A stretch of DNA of 43,743 nt from Sinorhizobium psoraleae (lineage in GTDB: Bacteria > Pseudomonadota > Alphaproteobacteria > Rhizobiales > Rhizobiaceae). Shown here piece after piece: positions 32,857 through 40,910 of the stretch. The translations under genes and the position numbers were made by a program. How positions within the stretch are numbered: the stretch's first letter is position 1; each line of letters starts with the position of its first letter. The stretch lies in NCBI RefSeq assembly GCF_013283645.1, contig NZ_JABEKV010000015.1:1-43743 (forward strand), in the 5' to 3' direction. A model generated the notes under the pieces. The model was not told the origin of the DNA and searched no databases. It saw nothing but the letters and a program-made list of their open reading frames with translations.

Positions 32857-34710
32857 CTATAGGACGCTCGGGACAGATGCCATATCGTCACCGGGCGGAC
32901 GGCGACATTTCCCACATCCGTGATCTTCCCACTGGCGGTTGACCACCCTTGCACCCCTCTCCTCCAAGCCGAACTCCGATGTCCATCGAGTGCTATAGCG
33001 GCCCCCGAGCATCTGGATTCGCGAATGCGAAGCGGCAAAGACTCGATGGAGGGAAACTTCCGGCGCGTCCAACAGGCAGTCCAGCGCCATATCGCTGGCG
33101 GTCGCGGTGACAAAGGAGAGTTCAACCGGCCCATAGGGTTGATAGTGGGCGCCACAGGCCGGTTCTTCACGGCTTTGATCAAGCCCGTCCGGCCAGTCGA
33201 CAACCTTAAAATCCGGAGTACCTGTGCGATCCAGGTGGCATTGCAAACATCCGCCATGCTTGGCAACGGCAACTGCATGGCCGGCGCATGCATGTGCTTC
33301 GGTCCAACAATAAAGCACGGGCTTCTTTCTTCCCTGATCGACATGCCAGCTGTTCAGCGCATGCTCGGCTGCCCAGCTGCCGGTCGCCGAGACGATAAGA
33401 TCAGCCGCAGCGAGCACGGAGCCATCCACCCGAAGAAGGGCATCCATATCATACGAACGGCTCTCGAGTTGCAGATGCGGATAGTCCTTCTGCAGGCGTT
33501 CAGCCAACGCTGTCGCCTTGTTTTCGCCGACGGCGGTTGCTCCCAGGGGGTGGCGCCCGACGTTCGGCCAGCTAAGCTCCTCAAGATCGACGAGGACGAG
33601 GCGACCGACACCAGCTTGCGCCAGTGTGCAGGCGACAGGCGCTCCGACCGAACCGCAACCGATGACAACAACGGTGGAGGCAAGCAGCTGTTCTGCGCGG
33701 GGGTCCTGCCCCCGCCCATGAATCCAGGCAGCATCTGCGCGCTGGACTGATGATCTGACCACTGGTGTCCTCCCAAAAAAGCGCTGAGTAATTAGTTTCG
33801 CGGGCGTACTGCTGGGACGAAACCCCATCGAGATAGGCTCTTCAACAGGCACAAGCCAGTTACGGACTAGTTTCGGGTTCGATACGCGAACGGCAACGAT
33901 CCCAGTGCCACCACGGCCTGGGGCACCGATGACGGCGATAATCTCGTCAGGCGTCCTGCTAGCGGCCTCTTCCAACGCCTTCGGCGCTTCCGGACCAAGC
34001 CTTGACGCCAAGGAATAAAGGTCTGCGGCCGTTTCCGGGTATTGCGCAGGTAGCGGCGGCTCGCTCATCCATAGCAATGCTCCCTTCTCCGTCGTCGCCG
34101 TAGCGAGCTTTCCATATCGGCGCGCGACCCAAGTCAGGAGTTCTTCCCGACTTTCACCGAGCACGGTAGTCCCCAGCCCCTTCCAGACGTAGATGGTCCT
34201 CGACGGCGGGCCTGGACGAACGAGGCTATGGAGGCGGCTACCGTCGAACTGGGTCTTGTAAGCCCAGTAAGTCAGGAATTCTTCTTTGAAATCGCGCTCG
34301 ACGATGTCCCCCTGCAGCAACTCCTCGATCAATCGGACTGATCGAAACAAAAGATTTTCGGCAACAGCCGTCGGATCGTCCGGATCAACCTCTGACATGT
34401 TTGGCAACAGGCATAAGATCCCGTCGCCCTCGACATGAGGCCAGGTCAGCGCTACCGGGTGATCGACCAGGGCAGTTCGAACCGGGATCCGCGGAAAATC
34501 CGCGGTCGCGACAATATCCAGCCGGCGCGTCATCTGGTCGCTGAATTCGACCCTGATCCGCCAGACGGCAGCCCAGTTGCGCCTAGGATAGCAGGCCGAG
34601 ATCTCTTGGCTGTTCAGCCGCTCCGGTGCTTGCCCAGTCAGCTCCCGCACACGTGCTTCGAGCCGAAGCGCTGCCTGCCGCCAGAGAAGAGAAGGGGTAA
34701 AGTCAAGCAT
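32857..34710 (-). CDS. cap2: CBASS Cap2 (E2-E1 ubiquitin-transfer-like protein)
   Basis: A 617-residue fusion of an N-terminal E2-like domain and a C-terminal ThiF/E1 domain. The E2 catalytic cysteine is Cys100 in GDGILCLLPN. The E1 nucleotide loop is GCGSVG at 351-356, with LVDLEELSWPNVGRH behind it. Cys519 in EPACGAHYQPYGP is the likely adenylation-transfer cysteine, and CxxC pairs at 488/491 and near 592 suit a zinc site. In type II CBASS this protein conjugates the CD-NTase C-terminus to cellular targets and primes it. Its start overlaps the CD-NTase stop by eight bases. No JAB-type Cap3 protease follows. Confidence 0.92.
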   Translation of the reverse strand: MLDFTPSLLWRQAALRLEARVRELTGQAPERLNSQEISACYPRRNWAAVWRIRVEFSDQMTRRLDIVATADFPRIPVRTALVDHPVALTWPHVEGDGILCLLPNMSEVDPDDPTAVAENLLFRSVRLIEELLQGDIVERDFKEEFLTYWAYKTQFDGSRLHSLVRPGPPSRTIYVWKGLGTTVLGESREELLTWVARRYGKLATATTEKGALLWMSEPPLPAQYPETAADLYSLASRLGPEAPKALEEAASRTPDEIIAVIGAPGRGGTGIVAVRVSNPKLVRNWLVPVEEPISMGFRPSSTPAKLITQRFFGRTPVVRSSVQRADAAWIHGRGQDPRAEQLLASTVVVIGCGSVGAPVACTLAQAGVGRLVLVDLEELSWPNVGRHPLGATAVGENKATALAERLQKDYPHLQLESRSYDMDALLRVDGSVLAAADLIVSATGSWAAEHALNSWHVDQGRKKPVLYCWTEAHACAGHAVAVAKHGGCLQCHLDRTGTPDFKVVDWPDGLDQSREEPACGAHYQPYGPVELSFVTATASDMALDCLLDAPEVSLHRVFAASHSRIQMLGGRYSTRWTSEFGLEERGARVVNRQWEDHGCGKCRRPPGDDMASVPSVL

Positions 34711-35749
34711 GGCGTCCGCCGCCTGCGCTGCTCACCGCAGCGGCGACAGAACCTGCCTGTCCGAGAAGAGCAGCGGAGCCGACGACGGCCGACGCAAAGA
34801 CGCTGGCCCTCTTTTCCTCTTCCAGGCGCTCGCTGAAGAATGTCGTCGCAAAGACCTTGTCCCAGCACTTGAGCGCCTTTTCACGGGTACAGTCGGAGTC
34901 GAATAGCGGCGCGAGGTTGTCGATCGCTTCCGTCAACTTGTCACGGAAGAAACGCGCGCGCGCGTCATCTTTGCCGTTGGTAATGTAGCTGTCCGGCGTC
35001 ACCGGATGTCCGATCTGCAGGTTCCAATCGAGCCTGTTACGGATCGACACCATCGTATCGTAGAGCGCTTTGTCTTCCCGGGTCGAATATTGGTAGCGCT
35101 CGGTCAAAACCACTGTGATGCCGAAGCCACTCAAGATTGATGAACGCCAGCTGAACCGGCTACGCGCGAATTTTTTAAGGTCGCGATTGATGCGACGGAG
35201 CTGACGGCCGTCCGAGGATTTCGAACGCTCGTCTTTGTACCAGGCCGAAACGTCGCGAGCATCGGATCGCTTCCAGCCACTGCTTGCAGCCAATTCGTAG
35301 TGGTAGACATCGCCAAAGAATGAAGGGGTCTTCACACGACGATAGACGGGCAGATCGACGTGATAACCCGCCTCATAGAAGACGCGGACGCAGTTCGAGC
35401 GCACTTCCGGAGCCCGGTTAAATTTGCCGTCGTCAACGGCATCACGCACCATCCAACGAGTTTGCAGAGAAGTCATCTCGGCGCCACGCTCTCCGACAAG
35501 ATCCTCCTTGGCGAAATAAACGCCATCATCGATGTCGTAATCATTGTCCGGGTCACGAACCATCGTCTTCATCGCGTAACTGCCCTGCTTGACGAATTCC
35601 AGAGGGCCGGGCTTGCCTGCCTTCTGCAGGCCATTGCGCAAACGCGTCCGGTTGGCATCACGCCGGTTGCGCATCTTGTCCTGCTCGGTCTGCGGCAGGG
35701 TCACATCCTGGTCATGGTAGGCCCGGACATCTTTTGAACAGTCGAACAT
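34703..35749 (-). CDS. cdnA: CBASS CD-NTase, DncV-like (clade A)
   Basis: A 348-residue cGAS/DncV-like nucleotidyltransferase that would make a cyclic di- or oligonucleotide after phage infection. The catalytic helix start is GSYAMKT at 56-62, the two metal aspartates are in YDIDDGVYF (72 and 74), and the third is Asp132 in YHVDLPVY. Sequence and neighbours match the DncV group, whose best-known product is 3'3'-cGAMP; the product here is inferred. The last 35 residues are small, flexible and rich in Gly/Ala, ending GGGRHA, suitable as a Cap2 conjugation tail. It is 3 bases downstream of capV. Confidence 0.94.
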   Translation of the reverse strand: MFDCSKDVRAYHDQDVTLPQTEQDKMRNRRDANRTRLRNGLQKAGKPGPLEFVKQGSYAMKTMVRDPDNDYDIDDGVYFAKEDLVGERGAEMTSLQTRWMVRDAVDDGKFNRAPEVRSNCVRVFYEAGYHVDLPVYRRVKTPSFFGDVYHYELAASSGWKRSDARDVSAWYKDERSKSSDGRQLRRINRDLKKFARSRFSWRSSILSGFGITVVLTERYQYSTREDKALYDTMVSIRNRLDWNLQIGHPVTPDSYITNGKDDARARFFRDKLTEAIDNLAPLFDSDCTREKALKCWDKVFATTFFSERLEEEKRASVFASAVVGSAALLGQAGSVAAAVSSAGGGRHA

Positions 35750-35752
35750 GCC

Positions 35753-36925
35753 TTATCCTTTCTGGCCATCATCAGTCGGCCACACCACACCCGATACCGG
35801 CATGGCCGGCAGATTATTCATTAGACGCGAGATCATTGCCCCATCGGAGTTATTGCGATCGTCGCAGGCACTTTTCGTCAAATCCGCATCCGTGTGAGCC
35901 TGATGAATGAGCCGATCCATCGCCTCGGGGCGGGTATCGTCCAGAGCGAGATAAGGCATCATGCTGGCGGGCACCGCCTTGTTCGGAAATCTGACGCGCC
36001 GAATCGAACGCCCACAATCGCTCATCGCATTGGCGAGAAGGCGGGCCATGTTGTCGAACGCAAATTCCTGAGCGGAAATGCTCAGCGGGGCGACGTCGGC
36101 ACCAAGCGACCAATCCAACATCGAACGATGAGCTGTTTCCTCGTCGAGGTGGTCGCCCTCAGGACGCGGGCAGGTGCCGAGCGAGTAGATTTCGATCGGC
36201 TGATCAGGCCCGGCGATAGTCAAGGCATCAACGAGACCGACCATGATCGGGTTGTTGGCCCAGAGGCCGCCGTCTGCGAAAACCTGCTTCGGCCCACCAA
36301 CGGAATTGGGATCATCGATCGCAGCGAGCGAACGGTAGATTGGGGCGGCACTTGTCGCCATGCAGACGTCAACGAGCGGATAAAGGTCGTCCCGCACACC
36401 GCTACGCGGCGTCTTCTTGAAAACCCATGCCCGATGCGTGCTCATCAAAACCGCAGGGATGGATAGGGAAATATTGCGCATCTGGAAAACATCGAGCATC
36501 GTCCTGGTGCCGAGGACACTCGTCAGCGCGTCGCGCAGCGCCTGATCACCCTGGCGCACGTAGGTGCTGCCGCGTGCCGCACGAAAGAGGGCGCTTCGCT
36601 TCCCGGAGATGCGATGGGGAAAGATTTTTGGCCCATGATCGCGATAGAGGCTGACAACCTCTTGCATCGGACGTCCGACGGCGAGCGCGCATCCGACGAT
36701 CGAACCGGTGCTGGTACCAGTGATGAGATCGAAGCCGGCGCCGAGATCCAGAGCGCTCGTCCCGCGAATACGGGCAAACTGATCAGTAAGCCTGGCGAGA
36801 AACGCTGCGGTGTAAATCCCACGCATCCCGCCGCCGTCGAGGCTGAGCACACGAAACGGGCGCTTAAGCGACGGAACGTCCGGCGACGCGGTACCTGCAA
36901 CATCATCTGGACTACCAGCCACCAT
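35753..36925 (-). CDS. capV: CBASS effector CapV (patatin-like phospholipase)
   Basis: A 390-residue patatin-like phospholipase, the membrane-degrading effector of CBASS. The oxyanion hole is DGGGMRG at 30-36, the nucleophile Ser72 lies in GTSTG, and the catalytic Asp218 is in the DGG of VFADGGLWANNP. No signal or membrane segment is present, as expected for an inactive cytosolic enzyme that attacks the inner membrane once the cyclic nucleotide binds. It is the first gene of the leftward capV-cdnA-cap2 operon and is divergent from the regulators, with a 100-base shared promoter region. Confidence 0.94.
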   Translation of the reverse strand: MVAGSPDDVAGTASPDVPSLKRPFRVLSLDGGGMRGIYTAAFLARLTDQFARIRGTSALDLGAGFDLITGTSTGSIVGCALAVGRPMQEVVSLYRDHGPKIFPHRISGKRSALFRAARGSTYVRQGDQALRDALTSVLGTRTMLDVFQMRNISLSIPAVLMSTHRAWVFKKTPRSGVRDDLYPLVDVCMATSAAPIYRSLAAIDDPNSVGGPKQVFADGGLWANNPIMVGLVDALTIAGPDQPIEIYSLGTCPRPEGDHLDEETAHRSMLDWSLGADVAPLSISAQEFAFDNMARLLANAMSDCGRSIRRVRFPNKAVPASMMPYLALDDTRPEAMDRLIHQAHTDADLTKSACDDRNNSDGAMISRLMNNLPAMPVSGVVWPTDDGQKG

Positions 36926-36972
36926 CGGTTCTTTCTCTTGCGCTTGTCGTGTTCGACATGAGATAACTGTCT

Positions 36973-37004
36973 AACCATATATGATTTGGTTTACAAAACG
37001 TCAA
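36973..37004. promoter_or_regulatory. Divergent capV / capH promoter and operator region
   Basis: On the minus strand TTGACG (36999-37004 in plus numbering) and TATATG (36976-36981), 17 bases apart, form a good capV promoter. On the plus strand TATGAT (36980-36985) could be the -10 for the regulator pair. The dyad AACCA-N9-TGGTT (36973-36991) covers both -10 elements and is a likely binding site for the HTH protein. Confidence 0.6.
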
Positions 37005-37025
37005 GATTTACATGCCGGAGTAGAC

Positions 37026-37385
37026 ATGTCGGAAGAAAAGAACCCGTCGCAAGTTTTTCAGGAACGGTTGAAAAGTGCCCGGATTCTAAGGGGTTACAAT
37101 CAGGACGAACTCGCAAAAAAAGCGGGGATGCCGGCAAGTTCGATCGCCCATTTTGAGACGGGAACGCGCAAGCCATCATTCGACTCACTGCGTCGGTTGG
37201 CAAACGCACTCGAGATTACGACTGACTACCTGCTGGGGCGAGTCGAAGAACCCGAGCTTGCAAAGGATGGCGATCCGCTGTTCCGCGACATGGGCAAGCT
37301 GACTGGAAATGACCGGGAAATTGCGAAAGACTTTTTGCAGATGCTCGCGCGGCGCGCGGCGGAGAAAAAGGGCTCTCGAGAATGA
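37026..37385 (+). CDS. capH: XRE-family HTH regulator (CapH-like)
   Basis: A 119-residue regulator with an N-terminal Cro/CI-type helix-turn-helix (LKSARILRGYNQDELAKKAG, then SIAHFETGTRKPSFDSLRRL) and a C-terminal helical tail. GGAG 5 bases before the ATG at 37026 sets the start. It overlaps the following metallopeptidase gene by ATGA. An HTH repressor coupled to an ImmA/IrrE protease next to CBASS matches the described CapH/CapP control pair, where cleavage of CapH after DNA damage raises expression of the operon. That it represses the capV promoter here is inferred from position and the dyad. Confidence 0.85.
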   Translation: MSEEKNPSQVFQERLKSARILRGYNQDELAKKAGMPASSIAHFETGTRKPSFDSLRRLANALEITTDYLLGRVEEPELAKDGDPLFRDMGKLTGNDREIAKDFLQMLARRAAEKKGSRE

Positions 37386-38263
37386 GCAAGGTATTCAGCC
37401 TCAAAATGGCAAGGCAAGCTGCTGAGGCTCTGCTCAAGGAGGAGGAACTCCTGTCCCTTCCGGTCGATCCCTTCGCAATCGCCGCCAGCCGCGACATCAT
37501 GGTGGAGGGTAAGTCAGAGAAAGTTGATGGTGTATCAGGGATGTTGCTGCGGCACGGTAATGATTTCGGCATTGTCTACGCGACCCATATCCGCAGCGAA
37601 GGCTTTCAACGATTCAGCGTGGCCCACGAGCTTGGCCATTACTTTCTTCCGGGTCACGTTGATCAGGTCATTCAGAACGGCATTCACGTTTCTCGTGGCG
37701 GATTTGTCACGAATGATCCCTACGAGCTTGAAGCCGATCACTTCGCGGCTGGGTTGTTGATGCCGGAACAGCCGTTCCGCAAGGCAATCGACCGCCGGGA
37801 GCCCGGCCTGCCAGCTATAGAAGCCGTCGCCGATCTCTGTGTCGTATCAATGACAGCCGCCGCGATCCGGTATGCAGAAGTCGGCGATGCCGCTACCGCC
37901 GTCATCATGAGCACCGGCGGTGTCATTGATTACTGCTTCATGTCCGAGGCCATGAAATCTCTCCCAAAACTTGATTGGCTTCGCAAAGGTATCAAGTTGC
38001 CCTTAGGTACGGTAACTGCCACGCTCGCTGCTAATCCGAGGCGGGTCGCCGCCGGCGAAAGGGTCAAGGATGAGATTGATGTCCGAGAGTGGCTGGCGGG
38101 CCCCACACGGGAGACTGTCATTGAAGAATCCCTTGGCCTTGGTTCCTATGGAAGGGTCCTGACCATTCTAACCTCTACCAAGATTGGGCAGGAATTGGAG
38201 CCTGACGAAGAGGACGAGGAGCAGGAGTTGATCGAGAGCTGGACGCCACGCTTCAAGCGCTAA
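37382..38263 (+). CDS. capP: ImmA/IrrE-family metallopeptidase (CapP-like)
   Basis: A 293-residue zinc peptidase of the ImmA/IrrE class. The HELGH motif is at residues 82-86 and the third ligand is in YELEADHFAAGLLMP (Glu117). The following helices (PFRKAID, AVADLCVVSMTAAAIRY) match the family core. The C-terminal 130 residues are not recognised and could hold a sensor domain, as in CapP; they end in an acidic stretch. Translation should be coupled to the HTH gene. The pair probably senses a damage signal such as single-stranded DNA and releases CBASS repression. Confidence 0.88.
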   Translation: MSKVFSLKMARQAAEALLKEEELLSLPVDPFAIAASRDIMVEGKSEKVDGVSGMLLRHGNDFGIVYATHIRSEGFQRFSVAHELGHYFLPGHVDQVIQNGIHVSRGGFVTNDPYELEADHFAAGLLMPEQPFRKAIDRREPGLPAIEAVADLCVVSMTAAAIRYAEVGDAATAVIMSTGGVIDYCFMSEAMKSLPKLDWLRKGIKLPLGTVTATLAANPRRVAAGERVKDEIDVREWLAGPTRETVIEESLGLGSYGRVLTILTSTKIGQELEPDEEDEEQELIESWTPRFKR

Positions 38264-38287
38264 AGAACACATACGCAGAGGCGGCGC

Positions 38288-38368
38288 TCAATCCAAAGTC
38301 CACACGGTAAAGCCGAGATGCTTGTTGCCGATGACTGCGCTTTCGAGCTTTCTTATTGAGAACGGCCG
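38288..38368 (-). pseudogene. C-terminal gene remnant next to the DUF1612 gene
   Basis: Twenty-six codons ending in TGA (RPFSIRKLESAVI, then HLGFTVWTLD) look like the end of a real protein but have an in-frame stop directly upstream and no start. It may be the tail of a gene lost at the right edge of the defence island. Family not recognised. Confidence 0.25.
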
Positions 38369-39514
38369 TCAAACTACACCCCACGCTCGAAACCTCCCCC
38401 TCCCCGTCATCTCCCGCAGACCGAGTTCACCGACAATCCGCCGCGCCGCCTGCGGCGTGACCTCAAGCGTCTTCGTGACCATGCCAGCCGAGACAAGGGG
38501 TCTTGCCATGACCAGCTCGATCAGCTCCGGCAGCTTTGACGACGTTCGCCGACCGGCCAATTTGCGCTCCATCATCTGCCGCGCCAGGGCCAGCCGGTCG
38601 TGTTCCTTCAGCCCGAGCTCTGCGGTCGCGATCAAACAGTGGGCGATGGCCAGCATCCGGGTCTCGCGATCGCGATGGCGGCGACGGCCGACGGGAATGG
38701 ATCTCAGGCCTAGGTTGAAAGCGGCGAGATGGGCCGCGGTAGTGACGCCGGCTTCCCGCAGGATCGCCGCCGCCAGCAGTCGACCAAGCCAGGGCGCGTG
38801 CTGCAGCACTGCCAGTTCGTTCCAGGCGTCGAGGGCAACGATCGACTGCAGTACCGGCGGCAGATGACCGATCTGATGGAGCACGCCGCCCCACTCCTCG
38901 AGGCCCTCGTCTTCGTCCCAATCGAGATCATAGACCAGCGGATCCTTTTCCCGCACACTGGTACGGCTAGGCGACTTCGCTGCTTCGATGGCAGCCTCGG
39001 ATCGCGCCAGCACCGCATCGATCTCGGCGAGCTCGTCGTCAAACGGACTGGATTTTTGCTCGGATGCGTCCGCCCCCTCCCCTGCTTCGACGGCAGCAAG
39101 ATCCGCCGTGGTCCCGACATTCCCCCCGGCGCCGTCGGCGCCACCTAATGCTCCAGGCCACGCCTGGCCGCGCAGGCTGCGGAGACCGTCGGGGCTGAGC
39201 GCCCAGCCGGGCGGCTGGGATGCGAGGCGCCGGCGGCTGCGCAGCACGTCGCGAGCGATGGTCAGTTCATGCGTGGGTGTGCGAATGTCGTAGCCGGCGT
39301 CATGCAGCACCAGGTCCTCGAGGTGGACGAGCTCGCCGTCGATCCATAGCGAGGCGCAGGCATCGGCAAAATGCGAGCGTTCGATCCAGCCCTCACCAAC
39401 TGGCGAGCGGCTGATGCGCTCGTCGAGACGGGCGAGCGCGATGCCGGCGTCCGAGATGGGCCGCAGCAGGCTCTGGATGGGTAATTTTGCGAGATCGTAA
39501 GGCATTGAAATCAT
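38369..39514 (-). CDS. DUF1612 / RHE_PE00001-family protein
   Basis: A 381-residue protein of the rhizobial plasmid family named after RHE_PE00001, with DUF1612. The N-terminal 130 residues carry the family core (ALARLDERISRSPVGEGW, FADACASLWIDGELVHLEDLVLHDAG, IRTPTHELT). A low-complexity acidic linker follows, and the C-terminal 150 residues include a winged-helix-like end (GMVTKTLEVTPQAARRIV) that suggests DNA binding. The family often lies near integrases on rhizobial replicons, and here a decayed integrase is 0.6 kb away. The molecular function is unknown; a Fic/DOC-like or regulatory role has not been shown to me by any residue. Confidence 0.85.
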   Translation of the reverse strand: MISMPYDLAKLPIQSLLRPISDAGIALARLDERISRSPVGEGWIERSHFADACASLWIDGELVHLEDLVLHDAGYDIRTPTHELTIARDVLRSRRRLASQPPGWALSPDGLRSLRGQAWPGALGGADGAGGNVGTTADLAAVEAGEGADASEQKSSPFDDELAEIDAVLARSEAAIEAAKSPSRTSVREKDPLVYDLDWDEDEGLEEWGGVLHQIGHLPPVLQSIVALDAWNELAVLQHAPWLGRLLAAAILREAGVTTAAHLAAFNLGLRSIPVGRRRHRDRETRMLAIAHCLIATAELGLKEHDRLALARQMMERKLAGRRTSSKLPELIELVMARPLVSAGMVTKTLEVTPQAARRIVGELGLREMTGRGRFRAWGVV

Positions 39515-39587
39515 GGTAAACGATTTCTTAAACGAACTCTATCTTAAAATTAGAGTTCCTCACTTGGCATGATCGCTGGGAGCGTCT

Positions 39588-39622
39588 ATCACTATCGATA
39601 GGTATCCAGTATCGATAGTGAT
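39588..39622. promoter_or_regulatory. Perfect 13-bp inverted repeat upstream of the DUF1612 gene
   Basis: ATCACTATCGATA (39588-39600), spacer GGTATCCAG, and TATCGATAGTGAT (39610-39622) are exact reverse complements. Each arm itself contains the palindrome TATCGATA. It lies 74 bases upstream of the DUF1612 start. It could be that protein's operator or a recombination site of the lost integrase system. Confidence 0.6.
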
Positions 39623-39955
39623 GGATTCGGTGGCGCGAAGCACCTACGTCGGTCGTCCTGGATGAGCGGAAAAGCCCGGCTTCCCGGCCAATTTTGACGA
39701 GGTTCGCCGGACCGTCGGCAGCCGAATGCAGTAGCGGGCCGACGGGACAGGGCGATTATCTCCTCGCCCGAGAAACCCTCGAGCGTCGCAGGCGAGCCCA
39801 ACGCGCTTTGCCGCTCCCATAACCGCTGCTTTTCCAGCATCTCCGCCACAGAAGCCGCTGGCGCGCATTTGCCCTATGCGGACGCTCCGTTGCTCGTCTT
39901 CGGTGGCGATTTGAGTCTGGCGAGCCGTTATTCGATATCTAAAACACGCTTGCAA
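39592..39955 (-). pseudogene. Degenerate ORF between the DUF1612 gene and the integrase remnant
   Basis: Two overlapping minus-strand frames give one protein-like stretch: IATEDEQRSVRIGQMRA in the first, then MLEKQRLWERQSALGSP and LEGFSGEEIIALSRRPATAF in the second, with a frame change near 39855. The 3' end runs into the inverted repeat without a convincing terminus. I do not recognise the family; it looks like a decayed small plasmid gene. Confidence 0.3.
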
Positions 39956-39981
39956 CTGAATAACGCATTCCTTACCTGAAC

Positions 39982-40122
39982 ATGTCGCTGATGCAGCGTG
40001 CCGAAGCCTGGGGCAGATCAGCGCTGGCCGCTGATCGGAACGATATTTCGGAGGCGGAAGCAGAGCCGGAAGAATGGCAGTCGTTCGAGCAGCGAGCAGA
40101 TGCGGGCCATAGTGACGCTTAG
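39982..40122 (+). CDS. Small ORF of 46 residues, unknown
   Basis: ATG at 39982 to TAG at 40120 encodes an acidic, helix-forming peptide (SLMQRAEAWGRSALAAD, then EAEAEPEEWQSFEQRADAG). It overlaps the stop of the integrase remnant by four bases on the opposite strand. No strong ribosome site is present. It may be a real small plasmid gene or a fragment. Confidence 0.3.
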   Translation: MSLMQRAEAWGRSALAADRNDISEAEAEPEEWQSFEQRADAGHSDA

Positions 40123-40791
40123 ACGATCAGCCGGGCCGCTCGTCCATTCTTCCGTTCAGCGTTGTTGTAATAGCTCGCCGCCTGGGTCCCCGACTTGTGC
40201 AGCGACTGCTGCATCGGTTCCGTGAGCTGAATGCCGCGATTTGCCGCTTCGGTCAGATAGCCGGATCTTAGCGCCGAGAACAGCACCGGATCGAGCCCCG
40301 CCTTCTGGCAGCGGCGTTTCAGGATCAGGTTGACGGACGGTCGCGCATGTTTCGAGAAGTTCGCGAGTACGTCGCCAGTAACTGCCTTCCTGCTCTTGCG
40401 TTGCCGCGGCCGGACACTGGCGCGAACCGCAAGCGGCAGGTGGATTTCAGCGGCAGCGCGCCAAAAGTCCCGGTCAGGCCGCGCCAGCGGGTGAGGATCG
40501 ACCAGGTGGTCAGCCTCGCCGCACCGTCCCCGGCGCGTGCGGGCCTGCGCCTTCAGCAGGCGCTCGTCGTCGGTCAGCAGCGCTGCGAGCTGGCCGCGCC
40601 GGTCGGACGGCAGGATGGCGTCGAGAAGCCTCGAGCTCTTCGGCGCGTCGGTGGACCGCTTGGCTGTCCGATTCCGCCGTTCTATGTTTGTCGAAACGAT
40701 TGCTTTCGGAAGCACGATCTAGGAGCGCTTCGTCGAGCTCGCCCGGGCGCAGCGGCACACGCCCACCGCCCGCACCGAATAAAGGTGGCAT
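40119..40791 (-). pseudogene. Tyrosine site-specific integrase remnant
   Basis: Pieces of a rhizobial-plasmid-type tyrosine recombinase in two frames. The ATG at 40791 opens the N-terminal part (GGRVPLRPGELDEALLDRA, SQAVHRRAEELEA), the frame then changes near 40620 into LLDAILPSDRRGQLAALLTDD, and the end shows LAVRASVRPRQRKSRKAV, LRSGYLTEAANRG, SLHKSGTQAASYYNN. The catalytic box reads FSALRSG where HGLRSG is expected, so the first histidine is gone, and most of the central catalytic domain is missing. The final tyrosine is retained. It is too deleted to be active and marks a former integration site. Confidence 0.75.
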
Positions 40792-40805
40792 GACAGCGTC
40801 CTTTC

Positions 40806-40880
40806 TCAGACGGTCTCCGGTCGCCAGCGTTTGATGAAGCTTTCGATCTCGCCGCGATGGTCGGTCGGATAGCCCCCCAT
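40806..40880 (-). pseudogene. 24-codon gene tail upstream of the integrase remnant
   Basis: GGYPTDHRGEIESFIKRWRP ending in TGA at 40806 looks like the C-terminus of a conserved protein whose body is absent. It ends 14 bases before the integrase start codon, a normal operon distance, so it may be the tail of an upstream partner gene. Not identified. Confidence 0.25.
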
Positions 40881-40910
40881 TAAGCTACCAACAACTTGAC
40901 ATCACACTTG

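Noticed and set aside
32748..33344. Possible JAB/Cap3-like gene after cap2 on the minus strand
   Set aside because: The frame lies almost wholly inside cap2 in another phase and has no JAB metal motif.
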